From: Paenibacillus eucommiae
GTDB taxonomy: Bacteria > Bacillota > Bacilli > Paenibacillales > NBRC-103111
Assembly (NCBI RefSeq): GCF_017874215.1
Contig: NZ_JAGGLB010000002.1
Coordinates: 62,001-126,000, forward strand
Direction of reading: 5' to 3'
DNA: 64,000 nucleotides
Part shown: piece after piece, positions 40,398 through 49,948 of the stretch
Layout: each line of letters opens with the position of its first letter
Position numbering within the stretch: the first letter of the stretch is position 1
Program-made: the position numbers and the translations under genes
Notes under the pieces: generated by a model
Seen by the model: the letters and a program-made list of their open reading frames with translations, nothing else
Database searches by the model: none
What the model was told of the DNA's origin: nothing

Positions 40398-41750
40398 TTA
40401 TAATGAAGCTGCATATTGACTCGCGAGTGCTTCACCAATAATATCCAATCCTTCTTGCAATTCCTCATCCGAAATAATCAAGGGAGTCAGAAAACGAATA
40501 ACGTTCCCGTGGACTCCTGCACTCAGCAGAATAACACCAGCCTCTAAGCTCGCTTTAATCAGCTTTGCGACAAATTCTTTCATGGGCTGTTTAGTAACCG
40601 GATCGATAAATTCAACCGCACACATGGAACCCAGTCCACGTACTTCAGCAATTTGAGGCACAGTGGATTGTAAGGATGTGAAATAACTGCGAATGGTTTC
40701 TCCAATGACTCTTGATCTTTCTACCAGGCTTTCACGTTCCATTTTTTCCAGCACAGCCAGTGCCGCGGCACAGCCTAGTGGGCTTCCCCCGTAAGTTCCG
40801 CCAATTTCTCCTGGATTCGGAGCATCCATAATTTCAGCCCTTCCGGTGACAGCACTTAACGGCAGCCCGGCTGCAATTGATTTGGACATGGTGATCAGAT
40901 CCGGTTCAATGCCAAAGTGGGTAGAAGCAAACATCTCGCCTGTCCGGCCAAAGCCTGTCTGAATTTCATCGGCTATAAATAAAATATTGTGCTTCTTGCA
41001 AATATCGTATACCCCTTTGACGAAGGCTTGCGGAGGCACTATAAACCCGCCTTCCCCCTGCACAGGCTCCATAATTACAGCGGCAAGCTCCTCAGGAGCT
41101 GCTTCAGTATAGAGGAAATCCTCGAATTGCCGTACACAATAATCCGCATACTGCTCTTCAGTCAGGCCATCAGGACGATGGAGCGGATAAGGGAACTGTG
41201 CTTTATAAATAGCTGGGGCAAAAGGCCCCATCTGAAATTTATATGGCTTCACTTTGCTTGTCAAGGACATACCGAGCAAGGTTCTTCCATGAAAGCCTCT
41301 TGTAAACGAAACGATCCCTGGCTTCCCAGTAAATTTACGAGCAATTTTCACTGCATTTTCCACAGCCTCAGCACCACTGTTTAAGAATATGGTTTTCTTT
41401 GCAAAATTCCCCGGCGTAAGCTTTGCAAGCTTTTCCGCCAATTCTACATAAGGCTCATACATCGCCACATGAAAACAAGAATGAATGTATTGCGCAGCTT
41501 GCTTCTGAACCGCTTCTACGACCTCTGGCGGACAATGACCGACATTTAACGTACCAATGGCACCAGCAAAATCCAGGAACACATTTCCGTCAACATCGTG
41601 GACGAGGGCCCCCTGTGCCTTTTCGACAAAAATGGGCGTATTGTTCCCAACTCCTCTTGGCACATATTGATTTCTTCTTTCTATAAGTTCACTGGATTGA
41701 GTTCCCGGGAAATTTGAAGCTACGGATACATACTTGCGTTTATTTGTCAT
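40398..41750 (-). CDS. gabT: 4-aminobutyrate aminotransferase
   Basis: 450 residues, class-III aminotransferase. The PLP-binding block is ADEIQTGFGRTGEMFA and the Schiff-base lysine is in MSKSIAAGLPLSAVTG (about 290), with NSGAEAVENAVKIAR and GTYGGSPLGCAAALAVLE. It transfers the amino group of GABA to 2-oxoglutarate. The GabT-type active site TFGR/GGSP loops fit, but beta-alanine or other omega-amino acids are possible. GAGGAGAGAG precedes the ATG. Confidence 0.85.
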   Translation of the reverse strand: MTNKRKYVSVASNFPGTQSSELIERRNQYVPRGVGNNTPIFVEKAQGALVHDVDGNVFLDFAGAIGTLNVGHCPPEVVEAVQKQAAQYIHSCFHVAMYEPYVELAEKLAKLTPGNFAKKTIFLNSGAEAVENAVKIARKFTGKPGIVSFTRGFHGRTLLGMSLTSKVKPYKFQMGPFAPAIYKAQFPYPLHRPDGLTEEQYADYCVRQFEDFLYTEAAPEELAAVIMEPVQGEGGFIVPPQAFVKGVYDICKKHNILFIADEIQTGFGRTGEMFASTHFGIEPDLITMSKSIAAGLPLSAVTGRAEIMDAPNPGEIGGTYGGSPLGCAAALAVLEKMERESLVERSRVIGETIRSYFTSLQSTVPQIAEVRGLGSMCAVEFIDPVTKQPMKEFVAKLIKASLEAGVILLSAGVHGNVIRFLTPLIISDEELQEGLDIIGEALASQYAASL

Positions 41751-41776
41751 GTCACTCTCTCCTCTTTATTTTATCA

Positions 41777-43186
41777 CTAACGAAAATCTTTAGGTATTCT
41801 TCTTGCCTCGCCTGTCTCTATAGCTGCACGAATAACTTCATTTCGCACTAATTGAACCACTTTATCGTTGAAAATACTTGGAATGATATATTGCTCATTT
41901 AATTCTTCTTCTGTGACAACCGATGCGATGGCTCTCGCCGCGGCAAGCTTCATCTCTTCAGTAATGATTTTCGCTTGACAATCCAGAGCACCACGGAAAA
42001 TGCCAGGAAAAACAAGCACATTATTAATTTGATTCGGAAAATCACTCCGGCCAGTTGCAAGTACCCGTACGTATGGCTCAGCGACTTCAGGATCAATCTC
42101 CGGCTCCGGATTGGCCATGGCAAACACGATCGGATCGGCAGCCATCTTCTGCACATCCTCTACCTTAAGTAAGCCTGGACCGGATACTCCCACGAAGACA
42201 TCAGCTCCTGCGATCACATCGCTTAACGTGCCAACCATTCGGTTAGGGTTGGAGTGCTCGGCCAGCCAGTTCCACATGGGATTGGCATAAGGCCCGCCAC
42301 CAGAAACAATGGCACCCTGACGGTCCACAGCTACCAAATCCTGAACGCCTGCTGCTAACAGTATTTTACAGCAAGCTACCCCTGCTGCTCCGATCCCCAT
42401 AACAACGACCCGGATTGAGCTTATGTTTTTGCCGACCACCTTCAACGAGTTCAGCAGTCCTGCCAGCACAACAACCGCAGTTCCATGCTGATCGTCATGA
42501 AAAACAGGAATATCCAATTCTTCCTGTAAACGCTTCTCTATCTCAAAGCAGCGGGGAGAGCTAATATCCTCCAGATTAATACCGCCAAACGCCGGGGCTA
42601 TAGCTTTAATTGTACGAATAATTTCTTCTACATCCTTAGTCTCCAGACAAATCGGGAAAGCATCTACACCTGCTAGCTGCTTGAACAGCATCGCTTTTCC
42701 TTCCATAACCGGCATCGCTGCTTCAGGACCAATATCACCTAAGCCCAATACTGCCGTTCCATCCGAAATGACAGCTACTGTGTTCCTTTTTATTGTCAAC
42801 GAGTACGCCTTGCTTTTATCCTCATGAATCGCCATACATACGCGTGCAACTCCTGGTGTATACACCTTGGACAAATCGTCGCGGTTTTTAATCGGCAGCT
42901 TCGGTTGAATCTCGATTTTGCCGCCCAAATGAACGAGAAACGTGCTGTCGGAAATATTCACGACCCGCAATCCCGGCACTTGTTCCAATTCCTGACGAAT
43001 CCGGTCTGAGCCAAATTCGGAAAGATTCACCGTGATGTCACGGGTCGTCATGATTTGGCCGGCATGAATCACATCAATCGCGACTACATCGCCTCTTGCC
43101 TTACTTATCGCGTTCACCACTTCACCAAAGCTTACCTTAGTCTTATCAATTTCCAGTCGTATGATAATGCTTGTGTTCACTGCCAA
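41777..43186 (-). CDS. NAD(P)-malic enzyme with N-terminal ACT domain
   Basis: 469 residues. An ACT-like domain (about 8-85) precedes the malic enzyme core: LSKVYTPGVARVCMAI, the catalytic Lys in TVAVISDGTAVLGLGDIGP and MEGKAMLFK, and the Rossmann motif VVMGIGAAGVACCKIL (about 285-300). This is the YtsJ-like small malic enzyme layout. It decarboxylates malate to pyruvate. It is the first gene of the gab set (26 bp before gabT), feeding pyruvate from succinate-derived malate. Start TTG at 43186 or GTG two codons on; spacing from AAAGGG is poor for either. Confidence 0.85.
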   Translation of the reverse strand: MAVNTSIIIRLEIDKTKVSFGEVVNAISKARGDVVAIDVIHAGQIMTTRDITVNLSEFGSDRIRQELEQVPGLRVVNISDSTFLVHLGGKIEIQPKLPIKNRDDLSKVYTPGVARVCMAIHEDKSKAYSLTIKRNTVAVISDGTAVLGLGDIGPEAAMPVMEGKAMLFKQLAGVDAFPICLETKDVEEIIRTIKAIAPAFGGINLEDISSPRCFEIEKRLQEELDIPVFHDDQHGTAVVVLAGLLNSLKVVGKNISSIRVVVMGIGAAGVACCKILLAAGVQDLVAVDRQGAIVSGGGPYANPMWNWLAEHSNPNRMVGTLSDVIAGADVFVGVSGPGLLKVEDVQKMAADPIVFAMANPEPEIDPEVAEPYVRVLATGRSDFPNQINNVLVFPGIFRGALDCQAKIITEEMKLAAARAIASVVTEEELNEQYIIPSIFNDKVVQLVRNEVIRAAIETGEARRIPKDFR

Positions 43187-43489
43187 ATGGATTCAACCCT
43201 TTCCGTTTTTCATAGATAAGCTTTGCTGGTGTGAAGTAATCTCTTCAGCTTCAATACTTCCTTATCTTTAACCTTATTGTAAGGCTATTACACTGTAGAT
43301 TTCTACGGCAGCAAGTGATGATATTTTCATGATTTATTATCCCTAAAGGATAACAAATCATCCTTGGATACTATTAAACAGTCACAAAGCCTCTATCCGA
43401 TTATCATTGGATGCTCAATGATAACCGGATAGAGGCTTTGTTTGGAAGCATAGCAGCTTGTTAAAGGCATTGGATGTGTTTGAGATCCC
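43187..43489. other. Intergenic region before the malic enzyme gene
   Basis: About 300 bp holding the promoter of the malic enzyme-gab set and the end of the pucR-like gene. A 17-bp palindrome TTATCC-CTAAA-GGATAA lies at 43337-43353 and could be an operator for the PucR-type protein. No gene is seen. Confidence 0.5.
43385..43440. terminator. Long bidirectional terminator
   Basis: CAAAGCCTCTATCCG then TTATCATTG pair with CAATGATAA and CGGATAGAGGCTTTG (one extra base on each side) around a 6-base loop. It ends the PucR gene and perhaps protects the gab set from it. Confidence 0.85.
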
Positions 43490-45112
43490 TTACTCCTCCA
43501 AAGATAACAGACGAATAGCCAGCTGAAGATTAAACTGGGTTTCAGCATCATGAAGGTCGTATGCTCCCAGCTTGACCAGCCGATCCATCCGATAGCGCAA
43601 GGTTTTAGGGTGGATGCATAATTCTTCTGCCGTTCTTTTGAGATGAAAACCTGTGCGAGCCAGCATCAATAAGGTTTGAATCAGCACCTCACCGTTTTTA
43701 GCTGCTTTCAGGGGAGCAAACAATTTTTCAAGAAAGGAGGCCCGGGCCTCTTTATCTCCCGTGAGTACAAGGGGCACCAAAAGCTCATCATAATCATGAT
43801 ATTGGCCTGGAATTAAATGGGGCAGTATAGCTCGGACATCGTTATAAGCTTGTTGGACAGCTGCGAAACCGCGATGAGCCCGGCTGACAGCCAATGAAAT
43901 AGTGGACGCTTTTAAAGGCTCCCATATTTGCTCAGCTTTATAAGGCTCGGGAAGAAGGAAAATAATTTGATTTTGAGTAAGTGAAAGCAAGGGCGGAGTT
44001 CCGAACTCTTGGAACTGTCTTCTCAGCAGCTCGGCCAAATGCTCTCTTTCAGCTATAGCTTCACGCGATAATGGAACCTGTGCGTTTAAAACAAGTATCC
44101 CTACACGGTAAATGCCATTTGGATCAAACCCAAAAATTTGTGCCCGCTTTAATGCTTGTGACGTCGGGTTGAAATGACCTTCAAGTAGAGAATCCAAAAA
44201 TGAATAACCCAGCTGCGCTTCAAGCGATGCTAGCGCCCTCTGCTGGGAAATATGCAGTGCCATAATGATTGCCGCATATTGTACTGTACGAATATCAAGT
44301 TCATTTAATGGATTCTCTTCCTCAAAGACCCATAAAAGCCCAACCATTTCACGGTTAATATGAATAGGGCATACGAATCGCTCAGGCAATCCAAGCTCTG
44401 GAGCAGCCGGAATATGAAGATGCTGTCCACCAGCACGGAGTGTTTTCAAATATCTCTGCTGTTCGATTGAGGCATTCGCTTCATGACGTTTAGCTGCTTG
44501 ATACGGGATTTGTTGTTCCTTGTGATCCTGTTGCTCCGGTTGATCCTGATGTCCCAATTGTTCCCCTAAATAATAAGCAGCCAATAGAGAACCTTCTGGA
44601 AGCTCAATTGTCACTGTCCGGCCGAGCAGCTTGCCTAGTGTTGTTACAATATCTTGCAAGCCTTCCGCTTCAAGAGCTGTGCGCATCAATTCACGGTGAA
44701 TGGCTTCTGATTGTTCCTGCAGCTTGTAGTGAATCGTCAGGATTGAATTATGAATTTCTTCCGTGATCGAAGTAAAGGGAACCTCCCATGGAATTTCAAA
44801 CAGCGGAAAGCCAATTTCATCAGCGGCTGCACAAGCTGGCGCCGGCATCTTAGGCAGGAACTGGGGTACCGCCAATCCGACACCAGCCAGACCACGCTCG
44901 GCCAAAGCGTAGATGAGCTTTCGCTGCTGCTCTGCTTCAGTCGGCCAGGCATAACCGGTCGTAAGTAGTAAATCTCCCGCTCTGACCCAGGGGAGCGGGT
45001 CCGGCAGATCTACAACATGCACCCACCGGATAGCGCGTTCGAGACCGTTGGCACCAGCAACTAGAGAAGCATGCTGAAAGGAGCTGAGCTGAAGCGCATC
45101 AATCAGCTTCAC
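43490..45112 (-). CDS. PucR-family transcriptional regulator
   Basis: 540 residues. A PucR-type N-terminal domain (about 5-125, WVHVVDLPDPLPWVRAGDLLLTTGYAW), a GGDEF-like middle domain (about 290-410) and a C-terminal helix-turn-helix (LKRTAEELCIHPKTLRYRMDRLVKLG, about 492-517). Such proteins usually control nearby amino acid or purine catabolic genes. The direction and the malic-enzyme/gabT genes immediately downstream, past a terminator, make them the likely targets. Start GTG at 45112 overlaps the flavin reductase stop by one base (TAGTG). Confidence 0.85.
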   Translation of the reverse strand: MKLIDALQLSSFQHASLVAGANGLERAIRWVHVVDLPDPLPWVRAGDLLLTTGYAWPTEAEQQRKLIYALAERGLAGVGLAVPQFLPKMPAPACAAADEIGFPLFEIPWEVPFTSITEEIHNSILTIHYKLQEQSEAIHRELMRTALEAEGLQDIVTTLGKLLGRTVTIELPEGSLLAAYYLGEQLGHQDQPEQQDHKEQQIPYQAAKRHEANASIEQQRYLKTLRAGGQHLHIPAAPELGLPERFVCPIHINREMVGLLWVFEEENPLNELDIRTVQYAAIIMALHISQQRALASLEAQLGYSFLDSLLEGHFNPTSQALKRAQIFGFDPNGIYRVGILVLNAQVPLSREAIAEREHLAELLRRQFQEFGTPPLLSLTQNQIIFLLPEPYKAEQIWEPLKASTISLAVSRAHRGFAAVQQAYNDVRAILPHLIPGQYHDYDELLVPLVLTGDKEARASFLEKLFAPLKAAKNGEVLIQTLLMLARTGFHLKRTAEELCIHPKTLRYRMDRLVKLGAYDLHDAETQFNLQLAIRLLSLEE

Positions 45113-45684
45113 TATGCCACCCCACCTTTTCTAGAGAACATGGATGAGATGACGAACAGCTCCTCTGCAAGCAAGTCAATACGTTCAGAGATCACGGGGT
45201 CTGACAGCTGGAATTGATCATCAGTCTGATGCTTGTCCACCACGACCTGATCGGGTAAAACCAGGGCATACAACCCGCGCATTACGAGCCGCAAATTGTT
45301 CAGTGCGTTGATCCCGCCTTTACCCCCGCCGGCCATCGCAGCGATAGCAACAGGCTTACGCTTGAAGTGCACGCCACCCAGATGATCCAGTGCGTTTTTG
45401 AGCGCTCCACTCATGCCATTATGATAATCCGGGGTCGTTATGAAAAAACCGTCCGCCTGATTAGCCGCTTCCTTCCACATCACTACTGCCGGAACCTCAT
45501 TTTGTTCAGCAGTCCCATCATATAGAGGAAGCCGGAGATCGGAAAGTTCCAGGTGATGGACCGATGCTCCAAGCTCATTTAATTTAGTTGAAGCATGTTT
45601 GGATATAGCCTGCGTTCGACCATACAACCGGGGACTTCCGCCAATCACTAAGATGGATACTTGCTCTTTCATTATTCCATTCAC
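45112..45684 (-). CDS. NADPH-dependent FMN reductase
   Basis: 190 residues. A flavodoxin-like fold with GGSPRLYGRTQAI (phosphate-binding loop, about 13-25), FFITTPDYHNGMSGALKNALDHLG (about 88-111) and VAIAAMAGGGKGGINAL. It reduces FMN or quinones using NADPH. Start GTG at 45684 with GGGAGGG 6 bases in front; an ATG four codons later has no site at a good distance. It lies directly upstream of the PucR-type regulator and is likely co-transcribed. Confidence 0.82.
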   Translation of the reverse strand: MNGIMKEQVSILVIGGSPRLYGRTQAISKHASTKLNELGASVHHLELSDLRLPLYDGTAEQNEVPAVVMWKEAANQADGFFITTPDYHNGMSGALKNALDHLGGVHFKRKPVAIAAMAGGGKGGINALNNLRLVMRGLYALVLPDQVVVDKHQTDDQFQLSDPVISERIDLLAEELFVISSMFSRKGGVA

Positions 45685-45749
45685 TCTTATCCCTCCCATC
45701 CCTAAAGTATAGGAGATTTAACCGTAATGGTCAAAACAAAAGGACCTAA

Positions 45750-47687
45750 TCAGACCATCATCTTCTTAAGCGTGTTTACGTAACGCAATCTGGCGATGAT
45801 AAAGTAAATCGTTTGGGCTGCCAGAAAAGCTAGAGCAACGATAAAGGTCGACTGATTCACATAGGAAACTTTCATATATGACAAAATAGGGCTTAGCACA
45901 ACAAGCGTTTGAACCGTAGAAATAACAATCGGCACAAAAAATAGAAAGGCAATTTGCTTGGTGGCTGAGGCGCTCATCTCACGGGTGCTTAGTCCGATCT
46001 TGGAAAGCGCATGATACATCCTGCTGTCAGCAGCAAGTTCAGTATGGAGTTTGAAATACAGAAAGCTGGCCGTAGAAATGGAAAATATCAAAGCGACAAA
46101 AATACCGATAAAACTGAATAAAGAGGTTGCTTGCTTCGTATTCCAATAATCGTCTGCACGAATTCTCAAGTAGTTTTCAGATTGATGATCATTTAATTGG
46201 TTCCGATTCCACTCATATAAGCTGCTCCCGATTAAAGATTGGGCTTCATCCTTCGCAGGCAAGTGATCCCATGCTGGCACCGTATAAAGATAATGGATAC
46301 TGGGCCTTGTTTCATTGCTGATTAAGCTTTCCTTCATTTGCTCGAATACGGTATCGTTTACGACGAGCAATGCTTCCTTATAGCTTAGAGATGCAAGGGT
46401 TTCAACTTTTCGCTTATCTGTTACAATGACTGCTCCCGGAGCATGTTCAAGCTTAATCTCAGAACCAGTCGCAATTTCCTTCCCTGTATAAAGCACTACT
46501 GCTGAATCTTTGGCCAGCTCCTGCACAGGACGCGTGTCCAGAGCCTCTGACAGTTCATTAAAAGTGCTCATTGAGAAGACAGAGATGTACCGGATATCGG
46601 CATTGCCAGGAATGCTATTCTCTACGCGGCTATAAGATATTTCTGCTTTAAAACGCTTATAGTCAACTCCAGCAGCTTTGATTTCGCTCTCAATATGATC
46701 CAGCTCCGCTGGCAGAAATTGATCATTATACACGGTGTAGTTCAAAGCAAAAGGATTTTTCAAAAATGCCTGTTTGCTCGTTTGATCAATCGCCAGCACG
46801 AACCCGGCGCTCATACAGGCGACTGAGGTTACAACCGTGACCAGGAACAGCATTCTTGCATTGTCTTTAATCTTGTAGCTCATCTCGGAAATCCACAGCA
46901 AATTGGTTCCGCGCCAAGTTCGTTTACGATTTCGCTGCAGCAGGCGGATGAGCAATACCGACAGCTGTGAATAGAAGAAATAGGTTCCAGCGATCCCTGA
47001 GCCCGCCGCGACAAAGATCACCATTGGCGACAGTTCTCCGAGTCGAAGGGTAACAAAACCGACTGAAAGCAGCGCTGCTCCAAATAAGGATAGCAGTATA
47101 GAGGCTTTTGGCTCTTTTTTCGGCTTGCTGTTTCCCTTTAAGAGCTCCAAAATGCGGTTTTTACGAATAAATAATAAGGTAAATAATGATATAAACAGAA
47201 ATAAAGCGATGAAGCAGGCGGAAGTCAGCATGATAGCCTTGATCGGCCAATAAAAAGGAAGATTGTCCATGCTTATGATTTTCGTGCTGAGCAGCAGGAA
47301 AAGCTTTGATAACAATAACCCGCTTGCTATGCCAGTCACAATAGAAATAGCACCAATCAGCATGTTTTCCAGAAAGATCAAGCGATTAATTTGCCCGGCC
47401 TTGGCACCCAGGATCATTAGGATCCCAAACTCCTTGTTGCGGGATTTCAAAAAGACGCTGATCGAATACAAGACGAAAAAAATCGCAAAGATATACACCA
47501 CATAAGCTGCAACCTGCATCCCGGCCTGCGTCATTGGCCCCATAGGATTGCGTTTGATTTCAGGATGGTAAATAAATACTGCATAGGTGAAAAAGATCAT
47601 GACCATAAAAGAGCTGCTTAATAAATAGGCGATATAGGCACGCCCATTGCGCTTAACGTTGTTAAACGCGAACTGAGGAAAATTCAT
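45750..47687 (-). CDS. BceB-type ABC permease
   Basis: 645 residues with ten predicted membrane helices: one at about 18-38, a cluster of three (about 55-190), four (about 195-310), a large extracellular domain between helices 7 and 8 (about 315-520) and three at the C-terminus. The size and the big extracellular domain are those of BceB/FtsX-like permeases for peptide antibiotics or lantibiotics. Its start overlaps the end of the ATPase gene by 26 bp. GGGGAGGG precedes the ATG. With the two-component genes 1 kb upstream it forms a Bce-type detoxification module. Confidence 0.85.
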   Translation of the reverse strand: MNFPQFAFNNVKRNGRAYIAYLLSSSFMVMIFFTYAVFIYHPEIKRNPMGPMTQAGMQVAAYVVYIFAIFFVLYSISVFLKSRNKEFGILMILGAKAGQINRLIFLENMLIGAISIVTGIASGLLLSKLFLLLSTKIISMDNLPFYWPIKAIMLTSACFIALFLFISLFTLLFIRKNRILELLKGNSKPKKEPKASILLSLFGAALLSVGFVTLRLGELSPMVIFVAAGSGIAGTYFFYSQLSVLLIRLLQRNRKRTWRGTNLLWISEMSYKIKDNARMLFLVTVVTSVACMSAGFVLAIDQTSKQAFLKNPFALNYTVYNDQFLPAELDHIESEIKAAGVDYKRFKAEISYSRVENSIPGNADIRYISVFSMSTFNELSEALDTRPVQELAKDSAVVLYTGKEIATGSEIKLEHAPGAVIVTDKRKVETLASLSYKEALLVVNDTVFEQMKESLISNETRPSIHYLYTVPAWDHLPAKDEAQSLIGSSLYEWNRNQLNDHQSENYLRIRADDYWNTKQATSLFSFIGIFVALIFSISTASFLYFKLHTELAADSRMYHALSKIGLSTREMSASATKQIAFLFFVPIVISTVQTLVVLSPILSYMKVSYVNQSTFIVALAFLAAQTIYFIIARLRYVNTLKKMMV

Positions 47688-48432
47688 TCATATTCCCTCC
47701 CCAGAATGACAAAGTGTCGATTATTTTTTGAAAAAAAGTCTGCCTGCTGTCTCCACGATGGATTTCAGCTGCCAGCTTCCCATCCTTGATAAAGACGATG
47801 CGATGACAATAGCTGGCCGCTAAAGGATCATGAGTGACCAGCATCAAGGTTGTTCCTTCCTTCTCATTAATGCTCTCCAGCGACTCCATAACTACTTTAG
47901 ATGCGTTGGAGTCAAGTGAACCTGTAGGTTCGTCAGCAAGCAGAAGTGAGGGCGATGTAATAATCGCTCTGGCAATTGCTGTCCGCTGGCGCTGGCCGCC
48001 AGAAATTTCATAAGTACGTTTGTTAAGAATATCTTTAATATTCAATCGTTCAGCGACCTGTTTTAGCTTCATCTCCATTTCGCTCAGACTTTTCCTATCC
48101 AGCGTCAGAGGGAGTACGATATTTTCTGCAACGGTCAAAGTATCGAGCAGATTAAAATCTTGAAATACGAAGCCGAGTTGTCTGCGGCGAAATAATGCCA
48201 GCTCGTTCTTCTTCATCCGATATGGATTGCTGCCATTAATGCTGACCTCTCCTGAACTCGGTTCATCTATCGTTGATACCATATTTAGAAGCGTTGTTTT
48301 ACCGCTGCCGGATGGCCCCATAATTCCCACGAACTCCCCTTTTTGAATCGTCAAATGAATGTCAGTAAGCGCATGGGTCGCTACCTTTCCGGGATAAACT
48401 TTATTTAATGCCTTCACTTGTAAAATGTCCAT
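47662..48432 (-). CDS. BceA-type ABC transporter ATPase
   Basis: 256 residues from the ATG at 48432. Walker A is GPSGSGKTTLL (about 40-50), the Q-loop FVFQDFNLLD, the signature SGGQRQRTAIARA and Walker B LLLADEPTGSLDSN, followed by the H-loop MLVTHDP. It is the ATP-hydrolysing partner of the downstream BceB-type permease. It starts 18 bases inside a longer open frame, chosen because GGAGAGG lies ahead. Confidence 0.88.
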   Translation of the reverse strand: MDILQVKALNKVYPGKVATHALTDIHLTIQKGEFVGIMGPSGSGKTTLLNMVSTIDEPSSGEVSINGSNPYRMKKNELALFRRRQLGFVFQDFNLLDTLTVAENIVLPLTLDRKSLSEMEMKLKQVAERLNIKDILNKRTYEISGGQRQRTAIARAIITSPSLLLADEPTGSLDSNASKVVMESLESINEKEGTTLMLVTHDPLAASYCHRIVFIKDGKLAAEIHRGDSRQTFFQKIIDTLSFWGGNMNEFSSVRV

Positions 48433-48560
48433 ATACTCAATCCTCTCCAACTGCTATAAACTCGTCTTGCTATTAATGTACCGGTTTGGCTTCGCTGGTG
48501 CTATCGATTTATCTTAACTAATGCTTACATTTACCATAAGATTATGTTCGCCTATTAATG

Positions 48561-48912
48561 AGAACAACGCCTTGTGGCGTCCTTTGATGTGCGTGTTCGT
48601 GACGTGGGAGCGTTACGGAGGTAAGGGGTGTGGGCTCCAGCCGCTGTTAAAGATTTGTTCCCTTGAATGAAATGGATGCGGGGGGAGGAACAAATCTTTA
48701 AAGGCGGACGCTTCCGCTCATCCGCCCACACCCCTTACCTCTTCGAAGCTACAAACGTACGAATCGCACGAACACCTAGCTTAAACGGACAGCCAGCAAG
48801 GGTTTTGCTCTGGATTGGAGGGGCTTGGCCCGCGGGTCAAGCCCGCTGGGACTGAAGAAAGCGCGCAGCTGAGAAGGAACTGCTGCTTTAACGATGTTTT
48901 TCATCGTTAAGT
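48561..48912 (+). repeat. Palindromic intergenic repeat element, copy B
   Basis: Full-length copy in plus orientation. A 5' hairpin ACGCC-TTGT-GGCGT (48567-48580), then the long hairpin (48593-48775) with middle arms GGTAAGGGGTGTGGG and its exact complement (48620-48634, 48725-48739) and inner arms TTAAAGATTTGTTCC/GGAACAAATCTTTAA (48647-48661, 48687-48701), then the tail with AAACGGACAGCCAGCAAGGG (48783-48802), and the CGATG/CATCG hairpin (48888-48910). It lies between bceA and bceS. Confidence 0.9.
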
Positions 48913-48933
48913 GGTAAACTTTCTTACTTGTGC

Positions 48934-48955
48934 AAAAAAACGCCTTACGGCGTCG
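48934..48955 (-). terminator. Terminator of the BceS-like gene
   Basis: On the minus strand ACGCC-GTAA-GGCGT is followed by seven T. It sits 7 bp after the stop. Confidence 0.85.
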
Positions 48956-48961
48956 GATGAG

Positions 48962-49948
48962 CTAGCTATTTTGCTGGAAAATGAATTTCACGATTGTCCC
49001 TTCTCCAGGCTCCGACTGCAAACTCACCTCATGATCAAGGCGGGTGCAGATTTCCTTTACCAAATACAGCCCCATTCCTGTGGATTCGTGATACTGCCGG
49101 CCTCGATCACCTGTATAATACGGATTGAACACCCGGTTCAAATCTTCCTTCACAATGCCAATGCCTTGATCACGTATTTCCAAAATCGTTTTTTGGCCCA
49201 ATGTATAAGCGGATATACGAATTGTTTTGCCTTCTCCAGTGGAATAGTTCAAGGCATTGATCACAATTTGATCCAGCATAAACCGCAGCCATTTCGGATC
49301 CGTGTATACGGACAGACTTTCATTCACTTGCAGATCAGGGGAAATTCCTTTGCGGATAAACAGCTTTCGATTGGCCGCGACCACTTGATTCACCGCATGA
49401 CGCAGCGGAGTAGGTTCAACCGTAAAATCTTGCTCAAACCGGTCCAGCCGGGCCGTATAAATAACCATCTCCAATCCTTTTCTTAAGCGGTCCAGCTCTT
49501 CCTGAATGCTATCCGCTGCCTGATCCTCAAGCTCCTGAAGCATAAGCTGTATGACAGAAATCGGAGTTTTCATCTGATGCACCCAACGGTTAATGAAAAC
49601 AATATGCTGCTCCGTCCGGCTCATATGATGGTGCAGCTTTTCCTGATAATGCCGGTCATAATTGCGCAGCAGCTCGCCCACCGCCTCCGCCAAAGGCGCC
49701 TCCCCTATAGATTGCAGCAATTCATCTATTTCTGCGCGGGGCTCATCTAATCTTTGGTACAACGCACGATAGTTAAAGTAACGGTAGCCCAAGTATATGG
49801 CCAGTACTACTGAGCTTAAAATAACCCCGTATAAGACAATATGGAACGGTCTGCCTTCCCCCGAAAGCCAATATAGCAATGGTACCAGTGCCATTTGAAG
49901 CGAATAAAACAGCAGCAGCGGTATGTGCTCTTTCCAAAAAAGTCTCAT
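48962..49948 (-). CDS. BceS-type histidine kinase (intramembrane-sensing)
   Basis: 328 residues. Two closely spaced membrane helices (about 12-30 and 34-54) without a sizeable outside domain are typical of BceS-like kinases that sense through the transporter. HisKA-type motif FINRWVHQMKTPISVIQLML holds the phosphorylated His (about 133). The ATPase region has DQIVINALNYST, RDQGIGIVKEDL and TGMGLYLVKEIC. Its ATG overlaps the response regulator stop by 4 bp (ATGA). Confidence 0.88.
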   Translation of the reverse strand: MRLFWKEHIPLLLFYSLQMALVPLLYWLSGEGRPFHIVLYGVILSSVVLAIYLGYRYFNYRALYQRLDEPRAEIDELLQSIGEAPLAEAVGELLRNYDRHYQEKLHHHMSRTEQHIVFINRWVHQMKTPISVIQLMLQELEDQAADSIQEELDRLRKGLEMVIYTARLDRFEQDFTVEPTPLRHAVNQVVAANRKLFIRKGISPDLQVNESLSVYTDPKWLRFMLDQIVINALNYSTGEGKTIRISAYTLGQKTILEIRDQGIGIVKEDLNRVFNPYYTGDRGRQYHESTGMGLYLVKEICTRLDHEVSLQSEPGEGTIVKFIFQQNS

